Shown: positions 8,259-16,719 of the stretch, piece by piece
Layout of the letters: every line of letters starts with the position of its first letter
Position numbering within the stretch: the first letter of the stretch is position 1
Origin: Anaerolineales bacterium
GTDB lineage: Bacteria > Chloroflexota > Anaerolineae > Anaerolineales > UBA6663
DNA: 64,000 nt
Assembly: GCA_020850595.1 (NCBI GenBank)
Contig: JADZEK010000147.1
Location: forward strand, 62,001 to 126,000
Direction: 5' to 3'
Notes under the pieces: generated by a model
What the model saw: the letters and a program-made list of their open reading frames with translations, nothing else
Databases searched by the model: none
What the model was told of the DNA's origin: nothing
Program-made: the position numbers and the translations under genes

Positions 8259-8388
8259 AGGGGTAGGTTCTAAATAACGGTGTGACTGGCCCCCATCCTC
8301 CGGCCCTTCCCCGGTCGAATCGCTTCGCGACGACATGGGAAGGGGTGTCCCCAGGCGCAGGTGTCTGGAAAGAAAACAACCTACCCCT
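8259..8388. repeat. Inverted repeat pair enclosing a stem (MITE-like)
   Basis: AGGGGTAGGTT (8259-8269) is repeated exactly inverted as AACCTACCCCT (8378-8388), about 108 nt apart. Inside lies a further imperfect stem with CCCTTCCC / GGGAAGGG and GTCG / CGAC arms. The size and terminal inverted repeats resemble a small non-autonomous element. Target-site duplications were not convincing. Confidence 0.4.
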
Positions 8389-8542
8389 AATAGCGCACCC
8401 CTGGCCGCTCCCGTTCTCCGCTGCACTACGCCCCTACGCTTCGCTCGGGGTGCTTCGCAGGGTGCTCCGCTGAAGGGCTAGCGCCCCGCCGGGAGAGGGG
8501 AATCTGCTGCGCGGCGTGGAGGAGTACAACCTGGTGGACGAA

Positions 8543-9016
8543 TCACTCAGTTGGCGGCGGGGGCAGGATGTGAGCGAGGGCGTGGAGGCCGAGCCAGTAG
8601 GAGCGCCAGCCGAAGCCGCGGATGCTGCCCTGGCAGACGCGGGCGACGTAGCCGCGGTGGCGGAACTCTTCGCGGGCATCTATGTTCGAGAGGTGGACTT
8701 CGATGACGGGCAGGCCGATGGCGGCGACGGCGTCATGCAACGCGATGGAGGTGTGGGTGTAGCCGCCGGGGTTGAATATGACGCCGCCGGCCCAGGCGCG
8801 GGCGGCGTGCAGGGCGTCAATGAGCGCGCCCTCGTGGTTGCTTTGGGCGCAGCGGACCTCAATGCCGAGCGCGGCGCCTTCGGCCACTAGGCGCGCCTCG
8901 ATGTCGGCCAGGGTGGTGTGGCCGTAGATGGCAGGCTCGCGGGTGCCGAGCAGGTTGAGGTTGGGGCCGTTGAGGACGAGCACGGCGCGCGGGCGGGCGG
9001 TGGTGGTGTCAGACAT
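8543..9016 (-). CDS. aroQ: Type II 3-dehydroquinate dehydratase
   Basis: A 157-residue type II dehydroquinase, the third step of the shikimate pathway (3-dehydroquinate to 3-dehydroshikimate). Family marks: [19 protein letters not shown] near the N-terminus (Arg and the catalytic Tyr of the lid loop), [29 protein letters not shown] and [16 protein letters not shown]. It is the last gene of the aro operon and overlaps the end of aroKB by 8 nt, so the two are translationally coupled. Confidence 0.96.
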   Translation of the reverse strand: MSDTTTARPRAVLVLNGPNLNLLGTREPAIYGHTTLADIEARLVAEGAALGIEVRCAQSNHEGALIDALHAARAWAGGVIFNPGGYTHTSIALHDAVAAIGLPVIEVHLSNIDAREEFRHRGYVARVCQGSIRGFGWRSYWLGLHALAHILPPPPTE

Positions 9017-10550
9017 GGGTGAGGTCTTCCAAGATGGCGTTCAGGTCGGCGGGCTCGACGGTGAGGCCCCAGCCGCAGTCGCCCACGCGGCGCGGCAGGG
9101 CGTAACGCAGTCGGCCGCCGGCTTTCTTTTTGTCGGTACTCATCAGGCGCACGATGTCGGCCGGGGCGAGGCCGGGGCAGCGCGTGGGCAGGCCGTGGCG
9201 GGTCACGCAGGCGGCGATCTCGTCCGCCAGGCCGGGCGCGGCGAGGCCCAGGCGTTCGGAGAGGCGGGCCTCGGCGACCAGGCCGATGCTGATGGCCTCG
9301 CCGTGGCGCAGGGTGAAGTGCGAGGCGGCCTCGACACCATGGCCGAGGGTGTGGCCGAGGTTGAGGGTAGCACGAGCGCCCTGCTCGAACGGGTCAATAT
9401 TGACCACGGCCACCTTGACGGCGGCAGCGCGCATGATGGCGTCTTCCAGTGTCAGTGAGCCGTCGGCGAGGCCGTAGAAGAGCACCGGGTCGCCGATGAG
9501 GCCGCTCTTGATGACCTCGGCCAGGCCGGCGCGGACTTCTTCGGGCGGCAGCGTGGCGAGGGTGGCGAAGTCGGCAACGACGACAGTTGGCGGGTGGAAG
9601 GCGCCGACGAGGTTCTTGCCCTCGGGCAGGTCCACCCCGACTTTGCCGCCGAGGCCGGCGTCGGCCATGGCGAGGACGGTGCTGGGCAGGTTGGCCCAGG
9701 CCACACCACGCATGAAGGTGGCGGCCACATAACCAGCCGTGTCGCCGGCCACGCCGCCGCCCAGGGCGACGACCGTGCCGCCGCGCTCCATCCCACTCGA
9801 CACACACGCTGTATAGAGACGCGCCACCGTGGCGAGGGTCTTGTGCGCCTCGCCGGAGGGGATGGTGACGACTGGCGCCCCGAGCGCCTCGGCCAGCGGG
9901 CCGCCGTGCGCCGCGGCTGCGTTTTCGTCGCCGATGAGGAGATAGGGTGCGCGCAACCCCTTGCCTTGCAGCAGCTCCGGCAGGCGGGTGAGCAGGCCGC
10001 GGCCATAGAAGGCAGAGGTAGGGCCAAGCTCAAAGCGCGGCCCGGCCTGGGCGGACTCAAAGCAGGCGAGCACGGCGGCCAGCGCGTCGGGCAGCGGGCC
10101 GGCGGTGTTGACGGTGTTGGCGAAAGAGGCGTAGAGCGCGGCGCGGTCGCGCAGCAGGACGGCGAGGCGGGCGCGGGCGTCGCCGGCGACAAGCGGGCGG
10201 ACGGGGCTACCGGCGGCCTCGATGCGCTCGTGGAGTGTCACCAGGGGCGCGGTGAGGCCGATGAGGACGCCGGAGCGCTCCAGCGCGGCGCGGGTGCGGG
10301 CATCGAGCAGAGCACCGCCGCCGGTGGCGATGACGAGGTTGGGTTGGTCGGAGAGCGCGCGGTAGGCTTCGACCTCGCGGGCGCGGAACAGGTCGGCTTC
10401 GCCGGCCGCGAAGTAGTCGGGCACGGGACGGCCCCAGTGGGCGGCGATCCAGGCGTCGCCGTCCACGAAGGCGCGGCCAAGGGCGTGGGCGGCGGCCGCG
10501 CCGAGGGTGGTCTTGCCTGAGCCGGGCGGGCCGGCGAGGACGAGGTTCAT
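9009..10550 (-). CDS. aroKB: Shikimate kinase / 3-dehydroquinate synthase fusion
   Basis: A 513-residue bifunctional protein. Residues about 1-165 are shikimate kinase: P-loop GPPGSGKTT (7-15), the DGDAW acidic motif, [12 protein letters not shown] and ATGGGALL. Residues about 175-513 are 3-dehydroquinate synthase: [31 protein letters not shown] (NAD binding), [30 protein letters not shown] and the zinc ligands in [13 protein letters not shown]. The halves catalyse steps 5 and 2 of the pathway, so they are not consecutive. The aroK-aroB order as one polypeptide is known in some bacteria. It follows aroC with 7 nt between them. Confidence 0.95.
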   Translation of the reverse strand: MNLVLAGPPGSGKTTLGAAAAHALGRAFVDGDAWIAAHWGRPVPDYFAAGEADLFRAREVEAYRALSDQPNLVIATGGGALLDARTRAALERSGVLIGLTAPLVTLHERIEAAGSPVRPLVAGDARARLAVLLRDRAALYASFANTVNTAGPLPDALAAVLACFESAQAGPRFELGPTSAFYGRGLLTRLPELLQGKGLRAPYLLIGDENAAAAHGGPLAEALGAPVVTIPSGEAHKTLATVARLYTACVSSGMERGGTVVALGGGVAGDTAGYVAATFMRGVAWANLPSTVLAMADAGLGGKVGVDLPEGKNLVGAFHPPTVVVADFATLATLPPEEVRAGLAEVIKSGLIGDPVLFYGLADGSLTLEDAIMRAAAVKVAVVNIDPFEQGARATLNLGHTLGHGVEAASHFTLRHGEAISIGLVAEARLSERLGLAAPGLADEIAACVTRHGLPTRCPGLAPADIVRLMSTDKKKAGGRLRYALPRRVGDCGWGLTVEPADLNAILEDLTHV

Positions 10551-10557
10551 GGACTTG

Positions 10558-11751
10558 TCAGGGCCACCAGACGCGGGGCTGGCCGAGTTGGGGCACGTCG
10601 TCGAGGCTGGCCCGACGCAGGGCGGCGAAACGCGGCTTTAGCTCGACGAGGGAGTCGCCGCCGAGCTTTTCGAGCAGGGCGTCGGCGAGGACGAGGCAGA
10701 CCATGGCCTCGCCAACGACGCCGGCGCGGGGCACGGCGCAGAAGTCGGAGCGCTCATAGTCGGTGGCAGCGGGCGCACCAGTGGCGAGGTCCACCGAGGC
10801 GAGCGGGTTGAGGGTGGTGGAGATGGGTTTCATGGCGACGCGCAGTACAAGCGGCTGGCCGGTGGTGATGCCGCCCTCCAGTCCGCCGGCGCGGTTGGTG
10901 CGACGGGTGAGTGAACCGGCGTCGTCCCGGATGATCTCATCGTGGACCTGGGTGCCAGGGAGGCGGGCGTTGGCGAAGGCGCTACCAATTTCCACGCCCT
11001 TCATGGCGTGGATACTAAGCAGAGCGCCGGCGAGGCGGCCGGTGAGGCGGCGGTCGTAGTGGACGTGGCTGCCGAGGCCGGGCGGCAGGCCGAGGGCCAC
11101 GACCTCGAAGACGCCGCCGAGCGTGTCCCGGGCACGGATAATGGCTTCGACGCGGGCGCGCATGGCCTCGGTGCCTTCTGGGCTGGGGCAGTTCATCTCG
11201 GAGCGCAGAGCGGCGTCGAGGCGCTCGGTAAGGGGGAAGGCGCTCAGGTCGGCCTCCACGCCGCCGATTTCGGTGACATAGCTGCCAACGCGAATGCCGA
11301 ACTCGGCCAGGAGCTTGCGGGCGATGGCCCCGGCGGCCACGCGGGCGGTGGTCTCGCGGGCCGAGGCGCGCTCCAGGCTCTGGCGCAGATCGTCGTAGCC
11401 GTACTTGAGCGCCCCGGTGAGGTCGGCATGGCCGGGGCGCGGGATCGTCATGGGCGCGACAGCCCTGCCTTGCCACTTGGTGTGATCGAGGTTGCGCACC
11501 TGCACGGCGATGGGCGCGCCGATGGTCTGGCCCGCCATGACACCGCTGAGAAGCTCGGCGGTGTCGTGCTCCAGCTTCATGCGCGGGCTGGCGCCGGGAT
11601 GCGGCTTGCCGGCGGGGCCGAGACCCTGGCGGCGGGCGAGGTCGGGGTTGATGTCCTCGGGAGCGAGGGGCAGCCCAGCGGGCATACCCTCCAGGATGGT
11701 GAGGACTACCGGCCCGTGCGATTCCCCTGCGGTGAGTGTGCGTAACGGCAT
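10558..11751 (-). CDS. aroC: Chorismate synthase
   Basis: A 397-residue chorismate synthase (EPSP to chorismate, using reduced FMN). Signature pieces: LTAGESHGPVVLTILEGMPAGL at the N-terminus, RMKLEHDTAELLSGVMAGQTIGAPIA, RPGHADLTGALKYGYDDLRQSLERASARETTARVAAGAIA and GGLEGGITTGQPLVLRVAMKP. Length is normal. It sits 12 nt after aroE in the operon. Confidence 0.97.
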   Translation of the reverse strand: MPLRTLTAGESHGPVVLTILEGMPAGLPLAPEDINPDLARRQGLGPAGKPHPGASPRMKLEHDTAELLSGVMAGQTIGAPIAVQVRNLDHTKWQGRAVAPMTIPRPGHADLTGALKYGYDDLRQSLERASARETTARVAAGAIARKLLAEFGIRVGSYVTEIGGVEADLSAFPLTERLDAALRSEMNCPSPEGTEAMRARVEAIIRARDTLGGVFEVVALGLPPGLGSHVHYDRRLTGRLAGALLSIHAMKGVEIGSAFANARLPGTQVHDEIIRDDAGSLTRRTNRAGGLEGGITTGQPLVLRVAMKPISTTLNPLASVDLATGAPAATDYERSDFCAVPRAGVVGEAMVCLVLADALLEKLGGDSLVELKPRFAALRRASLDDVPQLGQPRVWWP

Positions 11752-11763
11752 GGAGCGTGCCTT

Positions 11764-12600
11764 TCAGTGCCGAACGCCCAGTTCGGCCAGTGCGGCCTCA
11801 GCGGCACGGCGCATAGCGGCGCGGGCCACGGTGCGGCCGGTCCAGCGTTCCAGGGCCAGAGCGCCCTGCTCCACCAACATGCCCAGGCCGGTGGCGGCGC
11901 GCAGGCCGGCGGCTTCGGCGGCGAGGGTGAGGCGCGTGCGCGGCGGGTTGTAGACGAGGTCGTAGACGAAGGCCTGGGGTGGGAAGGGCGTGCCCGCCAG
12001 CCAGGGGGTCGCGTCTACGTTGGGGGCCATGCCGACGGAGGTGGCATTGAGGATAAGCGCGGGGCCGTCGCAAGCCGCCAGCCAGCCGAGCGGCGTCCAG
12101 TCGTAAATATCAATGTCGCCGAGGGCGCACAGGCGCTCGGCCTGGGCGCGCCGGCGGGCGAGGACGCGAACACGAGCGCCCACGCCGAGGCAGGCGGCCA
12201 CGGCCGCGCGGGCCACGCCACCACCGCCCAACACGAGCACCACGCGCCGATCTAGCTTGACCGCGTGATTGTATAGGTCGGCCAACAAGCCGGCGGCGTC
12301 GGTGTTGTGCCCGAGGAGCCGACCTTCGTGTTTGAGAATGGTGTTCACCGCGCCAATGGCCTGGGCCACGGGCGTGAGGCCGTCGAGGTGCGGGATGACG
12401 GCGGCCTTGTGCGGGACGGTGACGTTGGCCCCGGCGTAGTCGGGTGCGCGCAGGCGGGTGACGGCGGCGGGCAGGTCGTCAGGCGCGACGGGCCAGGGCT
12501 GGTAGGCCCAATCGGTCAGGCCCAGTTCGGCCAGCGCGGCGGCGTGCATGGCCGGCGACACGGAGTGCGCCAGCGGATAACCCAGGAGGGCAAGCTGCAT
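11764..12600 (-). CDS. aroE: Shikimate 5-dehydrogenase
   Basis: A 278-residue NADP-dependent shikimate dehydrogenase (step 4). The N-terminal substrate domain has GYPLAHSVSPAMHAAAL (Ser-Ser/Thr shikimate contact) and ANVTVPHKAAVIPHLD with the catalytic Lys. The C-terminal Rossmann domain has VLGGGGVARAAVAACL and the NATSVGMAP loop. The ATG at 12600 is chosen because family homology starts there; a longer frame upstream overlaps aroA and lacks similarity. It lies 28 nt after aroA. Confidence 0.95.
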   Translation of the reverse strand: MQLALLGYPLAHSVSPAMHAAALAELGLTDWAYQPWPVAPDDLPAAVTRLRAPDYAGANVTVPHKAAVIPHLDGLTPVAQAIGAVNTILKHEGRLLGHNTDAAGLLADLYNHAVKLDRRVVLVLGGGGVARAAVAACLGVGARVRVLARRRAQAERLCALGDIDIYDWTPLGWLAACDGPALILNATSVGMAPNVDATPWLAGTPFPPQAFVYDLVYNPPRTRLTLAAEAAGLRAATGLGMLVEQGALALERWTGRTVARAAMRRAAEAALAELGVRH

Positions 12601-12628
12601 ACGGTTGATTATGCCCGATTTCGCTGGA

Positions 12629-13930
12629 TTATGCCGGACGGAGCGACTCCAGGACGGCGAAGTAGTCGGGGAAGGTCTTGGAGACACAGGCCGGGTTGTC
12701 AATGACGATGCCGGGCGCGCGCAAGCCGATGAGGGCGAAGGCCATGGCCATGCGGTGGTCGTCGTAGGTTTGGATGACGGCCGGGCCGAAGCGCTGGGCG
12801 GGGTAGATGGTCAGACCGTCGGTGTGTTCCTCGACGGCCACACCCAGGCGCTGCAACTCGACGCACATGGCGGTCACGCGGTCGGTCTCCTTGCGGCGGG
12901 CGGAGGCGATGCCGCGCAGGCGCGTGGGCGAGGCGGCAAAGGGGGCCACGGCGGCGAGGGTTTGCGCCGTATCGGGGATGTGGCGCAGGTCCACGTCCAC
13001 ACCGCGCAAACTACTATCGGCGGGCGCACTGACGGCGAGGCCGCCATTGACCTCGGCCACGCGGCAGCCCATTTGCGCCAGCACGTCCACGAAGGCCACA
13101 TCACCCTGGCGGGCGGCGCGGCTCAGGTTGGCGACGCGCACCGTGCCACCGGCGATGGCGGGGGCGGCGAAGAAATAGGATGCGGCGGAGGCGTCGCCCT
13201 CGATGACGTATTCGGGATGGGCCACGTAGTGCTGGGGCATGACGTGGAAACGGGCATAGCCTTCGCGCTCGACAGTAACGCCGAAGTCGGCCATGACACC
13301 GAGGGTGAGGTCTACATAGGGCGCGGAGTTGAGGACGCCGCTGACGACCAACTCGACGGGGGAGCGGGCGTACGGCGCGGAGAGCAGCAGGCCGCTGAGG
13401 AACTGGCTGCTGACCTCACCACCGACCGTGGCGCAGCCGCCGGGCAAGCCGTTGGCGATGACGCGCACCGGCGGGCAGCCGGTGTCGCTCGCGACGGTCG
13501 CGCCCAACTGGGTCAGGGCCGAGAGGAGGTCAGCGAGCGGGCGCTCGCGCATACGGGTGTTGCCGTCGAGGACGTATTCGCCGCGGCCAAGCGTGAGCAG
13601 CGCGGTGAGGAAGCGCGCCGCAGTGCCGGCGTTGCCGATAAAAAGCTCGGCGCGCGAGGCGGGGAGGCGCCCACCCTGGCCCACGAGGTCTACTGTTTGA
13701 GCGTCAGCATCGCGCCTGACAGCAAAGCCGAGGACGGTGAGGGCTTCGGCGCAGTAGCGCGAGTCGTCGGAGAACAGCGCATCGCGCAGGCGTGTGGAGC
13801 CATCGGCCAGCGCGGCCACGATGAGGGCACGGTTGGTCAGGCTCTTGGAGCCGGGCACGCGCACCACAGCGTTCAACGGCTGGGTGACCGGCCGAATCGC
13901 CAACTGAGGGGGCAGGGGTTCGGTCGTCAT
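12629..13930 (-). CDS. aroA: 3-phosphoshikimate 1-carboxyvinyltransferase (EPSP synthase)
   Basis: A 433-residue EPSP synthase joining PEP and shikimate-3-phosphate. Marks: VPGSKSLTNRALIVAALADG (the Lys-Ser substrate motif), NAGTAARFLTALLTLG with the Thr/Ala-rich glyphosate-region equivalent, LPGGCATVGGEVSSQFLSGLL, and SARRKETDRVTAM before the C-terminal TYDDHRMAMAFAL. Its ATG overlaps the tyrA stop by 4 nt (ATGA). Confidence 0.97.
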   Translation of the reverse strand: MTTEPLPPQLAIRPVTQPLNAVVRVPGSKSLTNRALIVAALADGSTRLRDALFSDDSRYCAEALTVLGFAVRRDADAQTVDLVGQGGRLPASRAELFIGNAGTAARFLTALLTLGRGEYVLDGNTRMRERPLADLLSALTQLGATVASDTGCPPVRVIANGLPGGCATVGGEVSSQFLSGLLLSAPYARSPVELVVSGVLNSAPYVDLTLGVMADFGVTVEREGYARFHVMPQHYVAHPEYVIEGDASAASYFFAAPAIAGGTVRVANLSRAARQGDVAFVDVLAQMGCRVAEVNGGLAVSAPADSSLRGVDVDLRHIPDTAQTLAAVAPFAASPTRLRGIASARRKETDRVTAMCVELQRLGVAVEEHTDGLTIYPAQRFGPAVIQTYDDHRMAMAFALIGLRAPGIVIDNPACVSKTFPDYFAVLESLRPA

Positions 13931-14805
13931 TCGGCCGGGGGAAAGAGCAGGCGACGACGCTGCTGGGGCGGCTCGAGGAAGGCCCGCAGCGCGTCTTCAT
14001 CGCCCTGCGCCACCAGGCCGGCCAGGGTGTCCAACTCGGCGCGGTAATCGGCGAGGGCCTGGCGCACCGCGGCGCGGTTGGTGAGCAGGATGTCCACCAT
14101 CATCGTCAGGTCGCTGGCGGCGAGGCGCGAGGTGTCGCGGAAGCCGGAGGAGGCCACGGCCCAGAGCGCGGGGTCAGGGGAGGCCAGGGCCACGCGCACG
14201 AGCAACGCCGCGACGGCGTAGGGCAGATGACTGGCCAGCGCCACGACGGTGTCGTGCCGGTCGGGCGGCAGCAGCAAGAGGCGCGCGCCCAGGGCCTGCA
14301 CCAGCGCCTCGGCCAGCCGCCAGGCGCCAGGGGCCGCCCGCGGCAGCGGCGTTAGGATAAAGAGCTTGTCGCGGAAAAGCTCGGCCTCGGCCTGGGCCAA
14401 CCCGCTGACTTCTTTGCCGCACATGGGGTGGCCGCCGAGGGGATGCCACCCGGGCGGGAGAGCCGCCATGGCCGCCGTGATGGCGCCTTTGGTGGAACCG
14501 AGATCGAGCAGGACGGTCGGTTGAGCGGGCGGAGGCCGCCGGGACAGGTCGGCCAACTGCGCGAGGATGACGCGCGGCGGCGCGGCGAGCACGACCAGGT
14601 CGGCGCGCAACGCCTCGTCCAGCGAGACCGCCCGGTCAATGGCTCCGAGGGCCAGGGCGGAAGCGGCCGTGGCGTGATTGATGTCGTGGCCGGTTACCTC
14701 GCCGCACCGGCCGCGCAGGGCCAGCGCCAGCGAACCGCCCATGAGGCCCAGCCCCAACACCGCCACACGCGCCGCGGAGAGGGGCTTAAAGTCGTCCTCC
14801 GACAT
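13927..14805 (-). CDS. tyrA: Prephenate dehydrogenase
   Basis: A 292-residue NAD(P)-dependent prephenate dehydrogenase leading to 4-hydroxyphenylpyruvate and tyrosine. The N-terminal Rossmann domain carries VLGLGLMGGSLALALRG (about residues 16-31). LGSTKGAI and HPLGGHPMCGKEVSGLAQA contain the catalytic His and prephenate contacts. SSGFRDTSRLAASDLTMMVDI is the helical dimer domain signature. There is no fused ACT or chorismate mutase domain; the mutase is the separate aroH at the head of the operon. The start abuts the aroF stop with no gap. Confidence 0.95.
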   Translation of the reverse strand: MSEDDFKPLSAARVAVLGLGLMGGSLALALRGRCGEVTGHDINHATAASALALGAIDRAVSLDEALRADLVVLAAPPRVILAQLADLSRRPPPAQPTVLLDLGSTKGAITAAMAALPPGWHPLGGHPMCGKEVSGLAQAEAELFRDKLFILTPLPRAAPGAWRLAEALVQALGARLLLLPPDRHDTVVALASHLPYAVAALLVRVALASPDPALWAVASSGFRDTSRLAASDLTMMVDILLTNRAAVRQALADYRAELDTLAGLVAQGDEDALRAFLEPPQQRRRLLFPPAE

Positions 14806-15816
14806 TTAAGAACGCCCGACGGCCTGAGCGATGCGCTGCACCTCGACGACCAACTGAGCGAACTTCTCAGGCCGCAGCGACTGCGCTCCGTCGGACATGG
14901 CGTCGGCGGGGTGCGGATGGACCTCGACAATGAGGCCATCGGCGCCGGCGGCGATGCCGGCGCGAGCGACGGCGGTGACGTACTCCCACTTGCCGGTACC
15001 GTGGCTGGGGTCGAGGATGACGGGCAGGTGCGATAACTGCTTGATGACGGGGATGGCGTTAATGTCGGTGGTATTGCGGGTATATTTCTCGAAGGTGCGG
15101 ATGCCGCGCTCGCACAGGATGACGCGGCTGTTGCCTTGCGCCAGGATGTATTCGGCGGACATGAGCAGTTCTTCGATGGTGGAGGACAGGCCGCGCTTGA
15201 GGAGCACGGTGCGGCCGCTCTCGCCGACAGTGTTGAGCAGCGCATAGTTCTGCATGTTGCGGGCGCCGATCTGGATGACATCGGCGTAGCGGGCGACGAG
15301 GCCGACCTGCTCGGGCGACATGGCTTCGGTGACGATGGGCAAGCCGGTGGCCTCGCGCGCTTCGGCCAGAAGCTCCAGGCCCTTTTCGCCCATTCCTTGA
15401 AAGCTGTAGGGGGAACTGCGCGGCTTGAAGGCCCCGCCGCGCAGCGCCACGGCGCCGGCTTCCTTGACGGCGAAGGCCGACTCGAGGATTTGTTCGCGGC
15501 TCTCAACGGAGCACGGCCCGGCGATGACGGCGATGCGGTTGCCGCCGACCTTCATGCCGTCGAGAGGGATGAGCGAGTCGAGGGGATGCATCTCGCGGGA
15601 GGCGAGCTTGAAGGGTTTGAGGATGGGCACGGTCTTCTCAACGCCGTCCATCACTTCGAACTGAGTGCCGTCGACCGGGCGCTCGTCGCCGATGACGCCG
15701 ATGATGGTGCGTTCTTCGCCGCGGGAGATGTTTACGCGGAACCCGCGCGACTCAACGCGGGCGACGACTTCGGCGATTTCTTTCGCGGATGCTTCGTGAC
15801 GCATTACGATAATCAT
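14806..15816 (-). CDS. aroF: 3-deoxy-7-phosphoheptulonate synthase, type I-beta with N-terminal regulatory domain
   Basis: A 336-residue DAHP synthase, the committed step from PEP and erythrose-4-phosphate. Residues about 1-70 ([20 protein letters not shown] to [14 protein letters not shown]) form the ferredoxin-like domain that mediates Phe/Tyr feedback in the Thermotoga-type enzyme. The barrel follows with [63 protein letters not shown] and [15 protein letters not shown]. The frame extends upstream to 15924, but that part overlaps aroH and is unlike the family, so the ATG at 15816 is preferred. A Phe/Tyr-regulated enzyme fits the Phe/Tyr leader peptide of the operon. Confidence 0.95.
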   Translation of the reverse strand: MIIVMRHEASAKEIAEVVARVESRGFRVNISRGEERTIIGVIGDERPVDGTQFEVMDGVEKTVPILKPFKLASREMHPLDSLIPLDGMKVGGNRIAVIAGPCSVESREQILESAFAVKEAGAVALRGGAFKPRSSPYSFQGMGEKGLELLAEAREATGLPIVTEAMSPEQVGLVARYADVIQIGARNMQNYALLNTVGESGRTVLLKRGLSSTIEELLMSAEYILAQGNSRVILCERGIRTFEKYTRNTTDINAIPVIKQLSHLPVILDPSHGTGKWEYVTAVARAGIAAGADGLIVEVHPHPADAMSDGAQSLRPEKFAQLVVEVQRIAQAVGRS

Positions 15817-15850
15817 GGCGCTATCTTTCGGAAGGGAGGTGGGTTCGGCC

Positions 15851-16225
15851 TCAGCCAGCCGCGCGGCTGGCGCGGTCGGGCCGGAGCTGAACGGCGGCGT
15901 GTAGGTAGACATGACGGATCTCATCCGGCCACTTTTCGGTGTTCCAATGGATCAGCACGCGGATACAGCGCGGCAGGCCGCCGGGCACGGTCATTTCCTG
16001 CATGCAGAGCATGGCCGCTTCGGCCCAGCCCAGCTCGCGGGCGGCGCGCGCCGGGGCTTCGGCGGTTAGATCGGGCGTGACGGTGAAGATGACGCTGGCG
16101 AAGTCGTCCGGGTCTAGGTTGTTGGCGTCAATCAGCGCGAGCAACAGCTCGCGCGTGGCGGCGCGAATGGCTTCGGGCGTGTCGGCCGCGGCGACGGTGG
16201 CGCCGCGGATTCCGTGAACGTGCAT
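15851..16225 (-). CDS. aroH: Chorismate mutase, AroH class
   Basis: A 124-residue monofunctional chorismate mutase of the Bacillus AroH trimeric fold. Diagnostic pieces: [56 protein letters not shown] (active-site Arg) and [15 protein letters not shown]. It is the first gene after the attenuator, with an SD-like GGAGGCAG just before the ATG at 16225, so translation can begin only if transcription passes the terminator at 16241-16273. Confidence 0.95.
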   Translation of the reverse strand: MHVHGIRGATVAAADTPEAIRAATRELLLALIDANNLDPDDFASVIFTVTPDLTAEAPARAARELGWAEAAMLCMQEMTVPGGLPRCIRVLIHWNTEKWPDEIRHVYLHAAVQLRPDRASRAAG

Positions 16226-16240
16226 GCTGCCTCCGAGACG

Positions 16241-16273
16241 AAAAAAAACCGCGAGGCCGTTGGCCTCGCGGTT
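16241..16273 (-). terminator. Attenuator terminator of the aro operon
   Basis: On the minus strand a perfect 12-bp stem (16273-16262 with 16258-16247, loop AAC) is followed by a run of T (16246-16241). It lies between the Phe/Tyr leader peptide stop (16297) and the aroH start (16225). The leader segment GCCGTTG (16318-16312) is complementary to CAACGGC (16262-16256) in the terminator loop and 3' arm, so an alternative antiterminator fold is possible. Confidence 0.9.
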
Positions 16274-16296
16274 CTGAGTGTCAGCTCCTGTGGCGT

Positions 16297-16380
16297 CTAC
16301 TCAAACGCAAGCAACGGCTTCGCCGAACGGCGACCGTAAAAGTAGAACGCATAAAAGGAGAAGGCTCGACTGGCGATCAT
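16297..16380 (-). CDS. Phe/Tyr-rich leader peptide of the aro operon
   Basis: A 27-codon frame (ATG 16380, TAG 16299-16297) that contains FSFYAFYFY at residues 7-15: four Phe and three Tyr out of nine. It sits directly upstream of a rho-independent terminator in front of the aroH-aroF-tyrA operon. This is the layout of pheL-type attenuation, where ribosome stalling at Phe or Tyr codons lets RNA polymerase read through. The ATG follows a -10 box by only 9 nt and has no SD, so translation may be leaderless. The function is inferred, but the codon cluster is visible directly. Confidence 0.85.
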   Translation of the reverse strand: MIASRAFSFYAFYFYGRRSAKPLLAFE

Positions 16381-16389
16381 TGTGCTGTG

Positions 16390-16418
16390 AGCGTATGCGA
16401 TTTCGCCTCGAAAGTCAA
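16390..16418 (-). promoter_or_regulatory. aro operon promoter
   Basis: Minus strand TTGACT (16418-16413), 17-nt spacer, TACGCT (16395-16390). The start point would fall about 16383, at the leader peptide ATG. Confidence 0.7.
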
Positions 16419-16466
16419 GCGTATGGCTCGGCAATCTGCCCAAAATCTGGGCGGGAGTTTAGGTTG

Positions 16467-16495
16467 TTGACGGCCCGGCACCGCTATGTTAAACT
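16467..16495 (+). promoter_or_regulatory. Promoter of the Thr-leader / aminotransferase unit
   Basis: TTGACG (16467-16472), 17-nt spacer, TAAACT (16490-16495). It is divergent from the aro promoter, about 50 nt away. The leader GTG begins 6 nt after the -10 box. Confidence 0.65.
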
Positions 16496-16501
16496 GCCGC
16501 C

Positions 16502-16588
16502 GTGCTTAAACACGGCGATTCGCGGCCCGGTGGCGGCTGCTGGCTGGCCACCACCACTACCGACACGACTAATCGTAGCCCCCAATGA
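16502..16588 (+). CDS. Thr-rich leader peptide
   Basis: A 28-codon frame, GTG at 16502 to TGA at 16586-16588, containing TTTTDTT at residues 17-23 (codons ACC ACC ACT ACC GAC ACG ACT from 16550). The Thr codon run (TACCGACAC, 16558-16566) is exactly complementary to GTGTCGGTA (16593-16601), which would be the 1:2 hairpin of an attenuator. An intrinsic terminator follows at 16628-16658, then the aminotransferase gene. By analogy with thrL it should sense charged tRNA-Thr. I could not find a convincing antiterminator. Confidence 0.7.
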   Translation: MLKHGDSRPGGGCWLATTTTDTTNRSPQ

Positions 16589-16627
16589 GGGTGTGTCGGT
16601 AACGCCTGCCTGTTGCGTAACACAGTT

Positions 16628-16658
16628 GGCCCCGGCATACCCGCCGGGGCCTTTTTTT
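16628..16658 (+). terminator. Attenuator terminator before the aminotransferase gene
   Basis: GGCCCCGG (16628-16635) pairs with CCGGGGCC (16644-16651), loop of 8 nt, followed by seven T (16652-16658). It lies 62 nt before the ATG of the downstream gene and 40 nt after the leader stop. Confidence 0.88.
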
Positions 16659-16719
16659 GCGCCTCACCCGCCACACGGCTGCCGCGTGGGCCGGGGGCGC
16701 CCGGAAAGGTCGTGCCCAA

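Larger units (their letters stand above)
7906..8542. other. Gene-free, repeat-rich interval
   Basis: About 640 nt without a convincing gene. It holds a strong hairpin (8065-8094), a long inverted repeat (8259-8269 with 8378-8388) enclosing a second stem, and G+C-rich palindromic debris near 8431-8510. Short open frames on both strands have no recognisable similarity. It separates the RHS-tip cassette from the end of the aro operon and looks like a junction of mobile-type sequence. Confidence 0.5.
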
